Shown here in pieces: positions 1 to 12,001 of a stretch of DNA of 64,000 nt. Position 1 is the stretch's first letter. Every line of letters starts with the position of its first letter. Under the pieces are notes generated by a model that worked only from the letters and a program-made list of their open reading frames with translations, was not told the DNA's origin and searched no databases. This DNA is from Rhizophagus irregularis (Eukaryota; Glomeromycota; Glomeromycetes; Glomerales; Glomeraceae), in assembly GCF_026210795.1 (NCBI RefSeq), contig NC_089453.1, forward strand, positions 2,854,501 through 2,918,500, given 5' to 3'. The translations under genes were made by a program, and so were the position numbers.

Positions 1-110
1 GGATTCGTTATAACCGATTCCCTACAATTGAATATTAAAAAAAAAGTGAGTTTCAAAAAATTATTTTTCGAAACTCACCTATGGGATTCGTTATAACCGA
101 TTCCCTACAA
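1..110. repeat. 27-bp direct repeat pair around a hairpin
   Basis: A 27-base sequence beginning GGATTCGTTATAACCGATTC is present at 1-27 and again at 84-110. Between them lies a hairpin: GTGAGTTTC at 46-54 pairs with GAAACTCAC at 70-78 across an A/T-rich loop. A degenerate relative of the repeat (GGGATTCCGGTATCC) is near 214. No coding potential is seen. It may be the edge of an element cut by the window start. Confidence 0.6.
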
Positions 111-1381
111 TAAAATGTTAAAAAAAAATGTTAAAAATCATTTATTAATATCTTCAAATAAATGGTTTTTTCAGTTTAATAAAGTTTCGAAAGTAAAATG
201 TTTGAAACTTTTGTGGGATTCCGGTATCCAAATCGGAACCAATTTCCTAAAAAAAAAATTTTTTTAAAAGTTTCAAAAGTAAATGTTTGAAAAAAAATGT
301 TAAAGATAGTATGAAATAGTTTAAACTTTTTTTTAAGTTTCAAAAGTAAATGTTCGAAAAAAATGTTAGTGTAAATTTCAATAGTATAAAATAGTTTAAT
401 TTTAGTTAAAGAAAAATAGTTTATCAATAGTCTAATTGAAACAATAGAAATCAATCGGTAAATTTAAACTGAACGATAATTATTAATCGGGTATTAACCT
501 GATTGATACCCGATTGAAGTGTACACCAATTTCTAACTATTGAATAAATCAGATGACCGATCAAAAAAAAAGTTACCAATCGGGTAGGTACTTAATTGGT
601 CAGCGTTTTACCTGTGTTGTATATGAGAGAATTCCAACCAGCAAATAGAAGGTGATGTATATGACCTAAAAGGAAGAAAAATTTTTAAGCATAATGAAAC
701 AGTGGTCAGTTGCTTTAGAAAAAACAAGACAATATATAAATCAATTGTTAAAGAAGGAAATAGGGTAATTTGGAAGGTATATAATAATATCAAATTGTAT
801 AAATATAAATATAATACTTCCTTTTGTTTAGAGGGTAGTGAAAGCATTTACTAAAACCATGTGATTATGATGATCCTATATAATCTGATAGCTATTATGG
901 GAGGATATAGATGAATTTCATAGGGTGATGGTAGGACATGGGAGTAATCTTATGGATGGGGGACCGGTTTGGAGTTTTAAACTAATTAATTATACATGTA
1001 ACAGAACTTTCTGTATTTTATATAATTAATAAACTCACAAATTGCACTACTTTACAAAAAAAAAAATAATAAATATAATAAATAATACCTAAATAAATAT
1101 AAAATGCGCTCTCCTATATCTCCTGATAGATATAATAAAGCAAATACAACTAAATAAATATAAAAATGCATTTTATAACTCTCCTAATAGATATAATAAA
1201 CAAGCATATGGGCTGATTTGTCTTTTTTTTGTTTTTTTTTTGTTTTTTTTATTAGCGATAAATGTTAAAGATCAATACATATGGGAAGTCTAATGACTTA
1301 TACATAGGAAGGCAGGCAATATGGTGAACTAAAACGAATACTATCCAACTAGTTTCTATATAAGTTCTAATTAATACCTAC
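111..1381. other. AT-rich region without a supported gene
   Basis: Degenerate repeats of an AGTTTCAAAAGTAAATGTT-like unit lie at about 180-370. Two similar stretches containing TAGATATAATAAA lie at about 1080-1200. A TIR-like word TGGGCTGATTTGTC preceded by TA is at 1209-1222; the same word bounds the element at 12981-18730. Minus-strand ORFs at 176-454 and 608-847 are low-complexity and not supported as genes. Confidence 0.5.
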
Positions 1382-1384
1382 ACT

Positions 1385-1918
1385 CACAGGTCGAAAAGTG
1401 AAAAATCAGGCATCAATCAGTCACCAATCGGTTACCAATCAGGTACCTGATTGGTGACCGATTGGTGCCTGATTGGCATTTTCGCCAAATACCGTCACCA
1501 ATCAGGCAGTTTGCTAACATTTGATTCAGTGATTAGAAAAAGATGAAATATAGCTCATTGGAATTGTCTCAACAAGACGAATCTAATGGTAGTAAAATCG
1601 CATCTCTAGAATTAATAGTTAATAAAAAATTAAGTAAAATATAAAAATAAAACATTACTTGATGAGAAATTAAGTAAAATATAAAAATAAAAATGTTTTA
1701 TTTTTATATTTTACTTAATTTTTTATTAACTATTAATTCTAGAGATGCGATTTTACTACCATTAGATTCGTCTTGTTGAGATGATTCCAATAAGCTATAT
1801 TTCATCTTTTTCTAATCACTGGATTAAAAGTTAGCAAACTGCCTGATTGGTGACGGTATTTGGCGAAAATGCCAATCAGGCACCGATTGGTGCCTGATTT
1901 TTCACTTTTCGACCTGTG
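1385..1918. mobile_element. Palindromic foldback MITE, CACAGGTC ends
   Basis: The 534-bp segment is almost a perfect palindrome. The left arm (1385-1656) starts CACAGGTCGAAAAGTG and the right arm (1692-1918) ends with its reverse complement; the loop is about 35 bp. The element is flanked by ACT at 1382-1384 and 1919-1921, a candidate 3-bp target duplication. The left arm carries an extra inner palindrome at about 1422-1466 (around GGTACC, built of ACCAATCAGG/CGATTGGT words) that the right arm lacks. Ends and TSD length resemble CACTA-like elements; that assignment is inference. No ORF. Confidence 0.8.
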
Positions 1919-2058
1919 ACTATAGTGTTATAATCCTCAATTTGGGAAAATGACCTATTTCTTTCGCCCTAAAAACCTGACTAGGATAAAATTAGTTTTT
2001 TATTTATCGCACCAAGTAAAATGAAATAATAAATTTGTGAAATCTAAATTAATCTAAA

Positions 2059-3649
2059 CTAAATTAATTTACGCAAAACATCTATAATTTCTGCTAAGAT
2101 CTTTGATCTCGATGCTTTACGGGACTTGTCTTTTTTATCCTTTTTGGATTTTTTATCAGACTTTGTCTCTTGTAGTTTCTTCTTGGAATTCTTCAAAGAA
2201 TTCTGCTATTTTTTCTGGATCTGTTGACTTCTTGAAGTTCTTTAGTTCTTGTTGGTATTATTACCTTATGACCTTGTTAGTTGCTTTGGAGGTACGTGTC
2301 GATTCCAAGACAGGTGCACTTGTTTCCAAGTATATTGATTATCTAATGCTGTTTGCATATCAACCCACTTTTCAAAATAACCAATAAACTTACGATTCCC
2401 TTAGCTGTTTGTATAATTTTAAAACTTTTCAAACCTTTTACGGCAGAAAGGAATGAATGTGGGCAGCTATCTTTCCATAAAGCTGCTAACGTCATAGAAT
2501 TTGGAATGTTTCTAATCATAGCTTAGAACTTCTCGCGTTGTTTTCTTTCTTTGAGAGTCCACTTAGCTGGAAACCACCGTACAGGTATCCCCTAAATCTG
2601 TAGTCCACATAGGGTTTTCATTAACTTCGAATTGGGCTAGACGAAAGGTACTCAATTCTATTGACAAACGAACTGTCTGATATTTTCTTTGTCGTTTTGT
2701 TTGCATACTAATAGTTTTTCCCCATAGAGTTAATTGTTTTAGAATTTCCTCTGGCGTCCAGGATACCGAAATATCATATACTAAAATGTCTCTGACTCGC
2801 AATGTATCCTCATTGGTTGGTATATGACCTGTAATAGCTTGTTAAACTAAATGTTTATTCAACTTTTTCTTTTTATTCGAAGATTTTGTCAAATCCGCTA
2901 TGATGTTCTGTAATTGAAGAATTGCCTGCAGCAAGGTCGTATTTTCAATCTGTTTTATAACTGGTATATCCATGACGATTTCCATTTTTGATGATTGATC
3001 AACATTTGGGCTGTTATCAAGATTAATTCCAGATTTGATCATCTTCATTGGATCTACAATTGGTTGGTCAATTGAGATCATCTCATCAGCGGCTTTCTCC
3101 ATCAGTTCATTAATTGTTTGATCTAATAGATCATCAGAATCACTCCCATATTGGTAAGTAAAATCTGAATCAGAATCATGGCGTTGGGCTTTTTTCTTTT
3201 TTTTCTTATCTTTTTAGACCTGTGTTTTATTTCTGTCTTAGATTTTTCCTTTTCAGGAGATCGCTCTGAATAATGCTTTTTTGCTTTTTGGATCTCTTCT
3301 ATTTTTTGTTATTTCAAATCCATAGAAGTCACATGTTCTGCTATTGATGTTGCCAACATATTTCTTCTATCAGCCGTTGAACACTCTGCTGCGACATAAC
3401 CCTTTACGGCAAAATATATAGCAGTGTGTAAAAAAAAGCAAAACTTTCTGGAGTCATTTGATAACGAGAGGCCCTTAGTTCCCAACTATTTATGTCTTTG
3501 TCTGTTAAAACTGAAATTATTCTGTAGTACATTACGTTGAACTTCTATATCTCTTCCGGTAAAAAACTGAGCGGCAAGACCTTCACTAAAATTTAAGTAA
3601 TTTATATATGTGGTTTGTAAAAAAATTTGTTGTTCTGTGCCTTCAATAA
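2059..3649 (-). pseudogene. Retroelement ORF1-like protein, decayed (3' part)
   Basis: Minus-strand translation gives, in order, a region with FSEGLAAQFFTGRDIEVQR (about 3600-3545), an acidic/Lys-rich linker, a core with VSWTPEEILKQLTLWGKTIS (about 2760-2690), then VRWFPAKWTLKERKQREKF (about 2585-2525), and a Lys/Ser-rich tail ending at 2059. The core looks like an RNA-binding-type domain of retroelement ORF1 proteins, which I associate with Rhizophagus; this is recognition without a search. There is a frameshift near 2590 and several stops (near 3210, 2840 and 2525). The start codon lies at 12892, beyond the transposon inserted at 3650-12843. No reverse transcriptase follows it downstream. 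Confidence 0.6.
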
Positions 3650-3689
3650 GGGGTGTGCCAGAAATCAGCTGATTTGATATGGGGTGGGG

Positions 3690-4620
3690 GAGTCAGTCTC
3701 AAAATCAGGTTGATATGGTCACGTGAAAATTATTTATAATTTTATTGGTTGATTTTTTTTTACTAATAAACGTGTTTTTATACAATACATATATCACCTG
3801 ACAATATCGAAGTAAATTTGTGTAGCAGTTATTGATTTTATTTGTTAAAAATTCACATTTCTTTAAAATTTTTATTTAATTACTTTCAAAGAAAAATTTT
3901 AAAAAAGTCTTATTATTATTAGTTAAAGAAACCCAAGTTTATTAGATGTATTAACCCGTTCCTATTAAAAAAAAGAATAGAAAACGGTTAGTAACCGTTC
4001 AAATGAGAAAAAATAAGGAAAACCTGAATTCTACCTTAAAGAAAGTGTAAAAAAACTCATACCAATTGATCCTATTAAAAAAAAACAAAAAGGAATGATT
4101 AAATACTGTTTTTAAAAGAGAAAAACGTAAAAAATTCTAATGAAAGCGTAGAAAACATACCCGTTCCTATTTAAAAAGAAAAGAAAAAGGTATAGTTAAA
4201 TACAATTCCTAAAGAAATAAAAAATAAAAAATAAAAAAAAATCTTCAAAACTTACCACAAAAAAGCCTTAAAAAAAGAAGAGAAGTACCTTTGTAATAGT
4301 AAACTTATCAAATGCCTTTATCCAAGAAAAATCTAATTCTACTTTTCCCAAAAAGTTACTTGCTTTGAATTAGCTGACGGTTTTATATTATGTTGGCTTT
4401 CGTTTGACAGAAAGTTTCTCAACTCCATGGAAAATCGTAGAAAATCATCGGCATATTAGTTTTAGTAATACTAATTTTGTATCACAAAGTTTTATGTAAC
4501 GTATTATGTATCACTTAAATAGAGTTCAAAAACCACTACAAAAAAAGTAACGAAACATTTTTTTTTATTTATTAATTATTATAAAGAAATTTTCAAAGAC
4601 AAGATAACGAAGTTAATATT
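3690..4620. other. Subterminal non-coding part of the 9.2-kb element
   Basis: AT-rich sequence between the left TIR and the transposase stop codon. Short dispersed repeats of the type CCTATTAAAAAAAA plus GAAAAAGG/GAAAACGG occur at about 3955-4200. No ORF or RNA gene is seen. Confidence 0.5.
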
Positions 4621-6222
4621 CTACCACTCTTCATCAGAATGTATTTCGCGAAAATCTCTTGTAATTTCTTGTCTTTGAATAATTATGTCTTCTGCAACAT
4701 TGAAATTTTGAATTAACAGAATAGTTACACATTCCAATTCTGTTTTGTTAATTCTTTTATAATTTTTTTTTAATGGCTTATAATTTTGAGGGTGGTATCT
4801 AGAGTGCATACTACACTTATGCTCACTTATAAATTTAAGAGTTGGAAAGTATTTGCCACATATATTACAACATAGCCGCTAGTGTAACTCTTGTGAAATT
4901 GAAGGGCAAGAACGATCGTATGGTAAGATCTTAAGTCTATCATGATATTGAAGGGCGTGAATTGGATTAATAAAATGACCATCTTTTTCTTTTGTAACTG
5001 GAGGGAGAAATCTATCATTTTCATTCAAGAGTATTGTTGCATTCGAAGCTCTGTATTCACTACAACACTCACGATTTTTACATTTTTTTATATCTAGTGA
5101 ATAGCGGCAAATTTGTGTGTGATTTTCTATCCACTTTTACGATATTGAAGAATCAGATTCATCAAATGGACTTATCTCCTGGTCAATATATTCCAGGGCT
5201 TTCTATATATATCATTTCTTTTCTATATATCACACAGTTTTTTACCTGAAAATTCAAAGTTTTGTCATACTAATTCTTCATCCACTACGTTTTCTTGACT
5301 ATTTAGATGTGATCTGAACTCGTCTACAGGTAAAGTAATACCTGCAAGTTTTCCAGACAAAGAAGCCATACTTCGTTCTACTGGATTATACGCACTTTGA
5401 CCTGGAGCATGAGTACGAATAGTTAAGTAATCCAAGTTGAGATCACGAAAAAAATAAGCATATTGAATAATATTTTTCATATGCTTTGGATTTTCATCAG
5501 GTCCGCCATCAACAAGAAGAACCCAAATAGGTCTAACTTGATTATCTTTTTTTATTATAGAAGAAAACTTTTCATTGGATACAATACTTTTTAAATCTGC
5601 CATGTGGGTTTATGACGATATTCCAATAAAATATTCTGGCCTAATGAATATAGAAAGCTGTTCAGTTCGGAGTGTATTACTTGAATTAGTTGGATCAATG
5701 ATTAGATAAACAGAAGGTATAAGCTTCATTTTTGAACCAACTGGAAAGTCATGATCTTCAACAGTTACTAGTTCATTAATAGTTTGAATTGTTTTAAATG
5801 TACGACCAACTGCAGGTGTTCCTAATCCAACTTTCGCCTTGTCATCTTGAGAAACAATAATTGCTTCATCTGCAAAGACTTCAGCAAACATTTTTGCAGC
5901 TTTAACAGAAGCTAGACAATAATGTTAATTAATGTGAGATTTCATTTCTGTTCTCGCTACGGAAGCAAGACCAACTTGTGCTGGATGATAATGACGACGT
6001 GTAGCAAAAGTATTTTGATGACGGGATTGGAGATAAGTTGATAAACATTGATGAGATAAGTATGTGTTGTATTTTTCTTCTAAAGTTTCACGTAGATGCT
6101 TTACCGTTCTTACTTTAATGATTACTTTTCTACGTTTTGCATGAGCAACTCCAAATTCAATACTATCATGAATTTTATCCCATAAATCTGGGTCTTTCAT
6201 AGCTGCAGATGGTCTTCCCGCC
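4621..6222 (-). pseudogene. DDE transposase of the 9.2-kb element (C-terminal part)
   Basis: Reading on the minus strand from 6222: an N-terminal helical DNA-binding-like region (GRPSAAMKDPDLWDKIHDS, then TVKHLRETLEEKYNTYLS), a catalytic-looking segment VSQDDKAKVGLGTPAVGR (about 5850-5800), a second Asp in WVLLVDGGPDENP (about 5525-5490), and a Glu in HAPGQSAYNPVERSMASLS (about 5415-5365). Further down is a Cys/His cluster CNICGKYFPTLKFISEHKC (about 4870-4815). Stops interrupt it near 5925, 5607, 5265 and 5024. The spacing suggests a D-D-E transposase; I cannot name the superfamily. Related 'DDKAKV...DGG...NP.ER' proteins occur in cnidarians (from memory, unverified). The N-terminal part lies at 12002-12636. 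Confidence 0.65.
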
Positions 6223-6539
6223 CCTATAAAAAATATGTATACGGTTTTTATACTGTATATACGTATTTTTGATACAGTTCGCATTTTTACATACGGCATA
6301 TCAGTATAATGTATACTGTTCGCAAAATGTGTTTAGTAAAAAATACAATAAAGTATACGGTAAACATACTGTGTGATACGGTATATTAAATTCATACGTC
6401 TATAACGTATATCATTTCTACTGTATATCAGTATTTTGTATACAGTTCACAAAAATATTGTAAATAAAGGATACGGTATATGTATTATTCTACAGTATAT
6501 TAAAATTCATACGTTTATAACATATTTTCTACAGATATA

Positions 6540-8806
6540 CACAGGTCAAATAAATAAAAATCAGATTTTTGCCCTTTTTAATATGGCTGTCTGATTTTTT
6601 GGCAATTTTAATATAATATTTCCGATTTTAATAAATATTTCTAATTTTAATATAATATTTCTGATTTTTAACATGAAATTGCCGATTTTGGTTATTTGTA
6701 ATAGGATTTTTCGATTTTAATATAAAATTTCTGATTTTAATATATAACATGTGATTATGTATTACGGTTTAATATTTATTTATTAACTTAGATTTTTTTT
6801 TTATTTCAGTTATAATTATTTTTTTGCCTCAAAAACTTTACTAAAATACTTTTTAAATACTTTATAAAATAGAATTAAAATATTTTTTTTCTTAAATATA
6901 AATACATTTAAATTAAGTAACTCATAATTTAAAATATAAACAAATATTATACATATATTTCAAAGTATGGTTTGAGCATTTTGGCTGAAGTAAATCTTAT
7001 TCTTTTAATTAAAAGTAGTTTAGTAAGTTTAAAACTGTTAAGAATATAAAAGTATAGTTTATATTTTTGGAATTATTTACATTTTTTATATAATACAGTA
7101 GTATTAAGTTACAAATTTTTTTACCTTCGAAGCGTATTTTGAGATCTTTAGCCAAAGTAAATCAACTTCTTATATTAATTGTAAGTTGTTCGGCAAGTTA
7201 AAATCTACTTGGATATTAATTTTCACGAAGGTACAGTTAATACTTGATGAGTTATTCACAATTTTCACAACAGTACTCATTCATGAATTTTATTTTTTTC
7301 ATTTTGTCACTTCAGAGCGTATTATGAGCACTTTATCCAAAGTAAACCAACTTCTTATATTAATTGAATGTTGTTTAGCATGTCAAAATCTACTTGAATA
7401 TTAATTTTCACGAAGGTACAGTTAATACTTGATGAGTTATTCACGATTTTCACAATGGTACTCATTTACGAATTTTATTTTTTTCTGTTTTGTCACTTCA
7501 GAGCGTATTTTGAGCACTTTAGTCAAAGTAAATCGACTTCTTTTATTAATTGAAAGTTGTTTAGCATGTCAAAATCTACTTGAATATTAATTTTCACGAA
7601 GGAACAGTTAATACTTGATGAGTTATTCACGATTTTCACAATGGTACTCATTTACGAATTTTATTTTTTTCCGTTTTGTCACTTCAGAGCGTCTTTTGAG
7701 CACTTTAGTCAAAGTAAATCGACTTCATTTATTAATTGAATGTTGTTTAGCATGTCAAAATCTACTTGAATATTAATTTTCACGAAGGTACAGTTAATAC
7801 TTGATGAATTATTCACGATTTTCACAATGGTACTCATTTACGAATTTTATTTTTTTCCGTTTTGTCACATCAGAGCGTATTTTGAGCACTTTAGTCAAAG
7901 CAAATCGACTTCTTTTATTAATTAAAAGTTGTTCAGCAGGTCACAATCTACTTGGATATTAATTTTCACGAAGGAACAGTTAATACTTGATGAGTTATTC
8001 ACGATTTTCACAATGGTACTCATTTACGAATTTTATTTTTTTCCGTTTTGTCACATCAGAGCATATTTTGAGCACTTTAGTCAAATTAAATCAACTTCTT
8101 TTATTAATTGAAAGTTGTTCAGCAGGTCGCAATTTACTTGGATATTAATTTTTATGAAGGTACAGTTATTACTTGATGAGTTATTCACGATTTTCACAAT
8201 GATATTTATTTACGAATTTTATTTTTTCTATTTTGTTACTTCAGAGCGTATTTTGAGCACTTTAGCCAAAGTAAATTGACTTCTTTTATTAATTAAAAAT
8301 AGTTCAGCAGCTTAGAATCTACTTGAATATTTATTTTAATGAAGGCACAGTTAATATTTGTGGAGTTATTAATTTTTTATAATTGTGCGTATTACATTGA
8401 ATTACAAGTAAATTTATATTCTTAATGTATTTTGTTTAAAATTTAATTATTTAAGATTAGTTTTTTATTTAATATTGCTTAATAAAATATTTTTTAAAAT
8501 TTAATTCAATATTACAATATAATTTTTTATAAAAATATATATTTCATAATGTATATACAATTTTTTTGTATAGTGAAAAAACTGAAAAATGTGGTTAAGA
8601 ATTGGTAATACAGCTGTAAAAAGTCACAAATCGGACAAATATAGCTAAAATCAGCAGTCTGATTTGAATATGCAATTTAAAAATTGGCATATCCAATTTT
8701 TGTCAATTCATGCTAAAAATCGGCTACAAAATGCTACAAATCAGACAAATATAGCCAAAAATTGGCTATCTGATTTTTTTGCCAAATTTTATTTATTTGA
8801 TGTGTG
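6540..8806. mobile_element. 2.3-kb nested element, CACAGGTC-type ends
   Basis: The left end CACAGGTCAAATAAATAAAA (6540) matches the reverse complement of the right end (CACACATCAAATAAATAAAA) ending at 8806. ATA flanks both sides (6537-6539 and 8807-8809). The start CACAGGTC is shared with the palindrome at 1385-1918, so both may be one CACTA-like group. Inside both ends lie CAGAT/CCGATTT words ('AAATCAGA...GGCAATTTT'). It carries the 186-bp satellite and no gene. This is the fourth nesting level. Confidence 0.7.
7130..8385 (+). repeat. 186-bp satellite array, about 6.5 copies
   Basis: The landmark GAGCGTATTTTGAGCACTTT recurs at 7315, 7501, 7687, 7873, 8059 and 8244: spacing 186, 186, 186, 186, 185. 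A more diverged copy starts near 7130 and the last decays toward 8385. Each unit also contains AGTTAATACTTGATGAGTTA and TTCACGATTTTCACAATGGT. Such regular spacing and high identity in the middle copies point to recent unequal crossover or rolling amplification. Short ORFs inside are by-products. Confidence 0.9.
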
Positions 8807-8934
8807 ATAGGATAAGTTTTTCTACACTTTAAATCATCAAACAATACTAGTATCCGCTAATATGTACTACCCAAAAACTCACTGATGTAAAATCACTTAT
8901 TTAAAAATTCGCAAGAATTTTTGTTAATACTGTT

Positions 8935-9350
8935 TAATTTTTAAGTTCAAAGTCCGATTGATAATACTAAATTCAAAAACTCAATTATAAATCATTTTTA
9001 TAAATTATAATTTAAAAATTAAGCAGTATCAAGGAAAATTCTCATGAATTTTTCTTAATACTACTTAATTCTAATTTAACTAATTTAGTATTAAGGTTTT
9101 AATTTAAAAATTAAGCAGTATCAAAGAAAATTCTTGCGAATTTTTCTTAATACTGCTTAATTCTAATTTAACTAATTTAGTATTAAGGCTTTAATTTAAA
9201 AATTAAGCATTATCAAGGAAAATTCTTGCGAATTTTTCTTAATACTGCTTAATTCTAATTTAACTAATTTAGTAGTATTAAGGCTTTAATTTAAAAATTA
9301 AGCAGTATCAAGGAAAATTCTTGCGAATTTTTCTTAATACTGCTTATATC
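8935..9350. repeat. Array of about 93-bp units each holding a palindrome
   Basis: Each unit contains AATTAAGCAGTATCAAGGAA, then TTCTTGCGAATTTTTCTTAA, then TACTGCTTAATT. The inner part AAGCAGTAT...AT(A)CTGCTT folds into a stem of about 20 bp around TTC/GAA. Units are joined by TTTAACTAATTTAGTATTAAGG. About four copies occur here; three more, more degenerate, are at 10455-10725. Confidence 0.8.
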
Positions 9351-10454
9351 TTCCAATTCGTGAAATTAGCCAAACATAAAAATTTGCACATTTTAACAAG
9401 AATTATGTTTCACAAGCTTAAATTGTATGTGTTACATAATCAGATGATCTAAATCTATCAAAAAATAAAAAAAAATTTTTTAACGTTTATTCAAAAATAA
9501 CAATGGCAACTACTTTCTTTTTCAATCACTTTTCAATCACTTTTCAATCAGATTTTTGTTAGGTGACTTAGAAAAGTTTATAGGCATATATAGCAGGTTT
9601 TTTTTAATCAGTAAGTAAGAAAACAAATATTAATAATTTTTATTAATAAGAAAAATCTTTTTTCATTTATTTTAACCTTAGTTCCTTCTTTTTTTTTAGT
9701 AAAAATATATACAAAATAAAAATGTGAGTTATGATTTAGAGTTTTTGAGATGTTTTTTTTGTTTTTTACTATACTAATTTTATTCTACTTGTTAATTACT
9801 TTTTAAAATTGATTTTATTAATTTATTCAATTTAAAACAGAAATGGCAAATAAAAACTTGTTAAGTAAAGTAAAAAGAGCCCAATAATACCTGTAAAGAT
9901 CATCTTTTGGTAAGAATTATAATTTTAAGAATTTTTGTGTCAGATACTCAGAGTTTTATTCAATTAACAAAATCGTTAATATCTCGGCGTACATGTATGC
10001 TAAACACATATATTTATATTCATATGAAAGCCCAGAATCTACTCTACCTGAACGAAAAATGATTATTCAAATCGAATTACTAGATGTGAAGATATTAACG
10101 ATCAAAGTCAAAGGTTAAAAATAAATATATTGAACGTAATTATTCGGCAACTTGTGATCCAATTCATGTGATATTTGGTTTATAGATAGCTCTTGATTAC
10201 CTCTTTCTAATGAATATAAATTCATTCATCTAGCACACATACACGTTAAGTTATTCAATATTTTGTCATGACAATTATATTTAAATTTTTTAATTTTAAT
10301 GATATTATTAAAAAAATCAAAAAATAATATAATCAAATCAATTTTATTTATATCAGCGGTGTGAATCTATCATTTTCATGTAACTTGTATTTGCATTTTC
10401 TTAATAAAGTTAGTTTTTTGAATATGAAAACTTAATTCCATAAATCAGCCCATA
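9351..10454. other. Spacer between palindrome arrays
   Basis: No gene. A copy of the recurrent 'ATATCTCGGC' module lies at about 9980-10110 (ATATCTCGGCGTACATG; later CTAGATGTGAAGATATTAAC). The word AAATCAGCCCATA at 10443-10455 is the inverse of the TGGGCTGATTT TIR word. The rest is AT-rich. Confidence 0.4.
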
Positions 10455-10725
10455 TGTTAATTCTAATTTAACTAATTTAGTTGTATTAAGGCTTTAATTT
10501 AAAAATTAAGCAGTATCAAGGAAAATTCTTGCGAATTTTTCTTAATACTGCTTAATTCTAATTTAACTAATTTAATATTAAGGCTTTAATTTAAAAATTA
10601 AGCAGTATCAAAGAAAATTTTCACAAATTTTTCTTAATTCTAATTTAGCTAATTTAGTATTAAGGCTTTAATTTAAAAATTAAGCAGTATTAAGAAAAAT
10701 TTTTACAAATTTTCTTATTAAAAAA
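10455..10725. repeat. Second array of the 93-bp palindromic unit
   Basis: Three copies of the unit described at 8935-9350, in the same orientation; the last two have lost part of the stem. They sit 1.1 kb from the first array inside the same 5.8-kb element. Confidence 0.75.
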
Positions 10726-11640
10726 AAAGAACTTTTAAATTACTAATTAAACTTTAAAAACAATCTGTATGATTTAAATTTTAAAAAAAATACTTCTGCT
10801 TTTTAATTTTCGCATTTCTATATTTAACCAATTAAAATTCAGCTGATCGCTGATCACATGCATTAATAACACGTTATTGTTTATTTTTTGTTTATTTTTT
10901 CAAAAATATTCTTTTCTCGTCTTTTTTTTTAGAAAAAAAAAGACAATAAAAATGAATACCAAAATTATTTTAACATATAATAATAAAAATTAAATAAAAA
11001 ACTTATTTTGACAATATATAATATATATTTGTACCAAACTACTAATTATACAAAAAGTGATATGCACGTATATCAATTAACAATTACTTTCACTAATATC
11101 TCTCAGGAATTGTAATGGTGAATTTTAACAATATTAATTAAACAACTATATGTACACCATTTTATGTTTTTATTTTTATATTAATATTATATGTTAACAT
11201 ATATTAATTATAATTTTTTTTTACTTTTATGTATTTTATTTAATTTTTTTAATATATTACTAACATTATTACTACTATCGTTTTATTACTTTTTTATATC
11301 TAACTAATATATTAATAATATTACTAACTTTTTATTATTTCTTTTTTATATTTAAAATAATGATAATATTACTAATTAAATTTCTTTTTTTTACTAATCT
11401 TTTATTATTCCTTTTTTATATTTAAAATAATGATAATATTACTAATTAAATTTCTTTTTTTTTGTTTATATTTTGCTAATATTATTTTTTTTACAAATAG
11501 TATATTATTTTATACTAGTTTTTTATTTATATTATTTATAAAAAATATTTGTATATTTAATATTATTTAATAAAAATTTTATTGATTATAAATGCATTTT
11601 AAATTATGTTTGCAAATATAAAATATACAATTTAATTGAA
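10726..11640. other. Extremely AT-rich filler
   Basis: Only A/T-rich low-complexity sequence is seen, including a duplicated stretch with TTTAAAATAATGATAATATT at about 11352 and 11422. No ORF, RNA gene or TIR is supported. Confidence 0.5.
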
Positions 11641-12001
11641 TAATATATACTATTTATCAGTACAAAATATGCAGTTTAAATTGGAAAAAAGTACTGTTTA
11701 TCAGTATAAAATATACGGTTTATCCTGGAAAAGTATACTGTTCGCAATATAAAATATAAAACAATATACTGTTTATTAGTATAAAACATACAGTTTTTCT
11801 ACTGTTTACAAGTATAAAACATACGGGTGAAACTGGAAAAATATACTGTATGCAAACCGTATATATGATACGGTATGCAGAATACCGAATATATACAGTA
11901 TGTGAAAATACTGTAATTATACGGTAATAATACTATAAATATACTGTTCGCAAAATACGAAAATACAGTATACTAACCGTATATATATTTTTTATAGGGC
12001 C

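Larger units (their letters stand above)
6223..11998. mobile_element. 5.8-kb non-autonomous element, CCTATAAAAA ends
   Basis: The ends CCTATAAAAAATATG (6223) and its inverse ATATATTTTTTATAGG (ending 11998) form TIRs, each followed inward by about 300 bp of degenerate subterminal repeats built from TATACTGT and ATACGG words (6223-6540 and 11640-11998). GCC flanks both sides (6220-6222 and 11999-12001); because of the C/G run the TSD could be 1-3 bp. Removing it restores the reading frame of the transposase gene (...KYDTPA/GRPSAAM...). No ORF of its own. The CCCTATAAAA-type end is shared with the Tnp2 element at 25274-30914, a possible source of transposase. Confidence 0.8.

Noticed and set aside
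7186-8111. ORFs of 72 and 60 codons in the 186-bp satellite
   Set aside because: They are fragments of the repeat unit with no conservation of frame between units.
7130-8385. Regular repeats considered as a CRISPR array
   Set aside because: Units are contiguous without unique spacers, the repeat is 186 bp, and the genome is eukaryotic.
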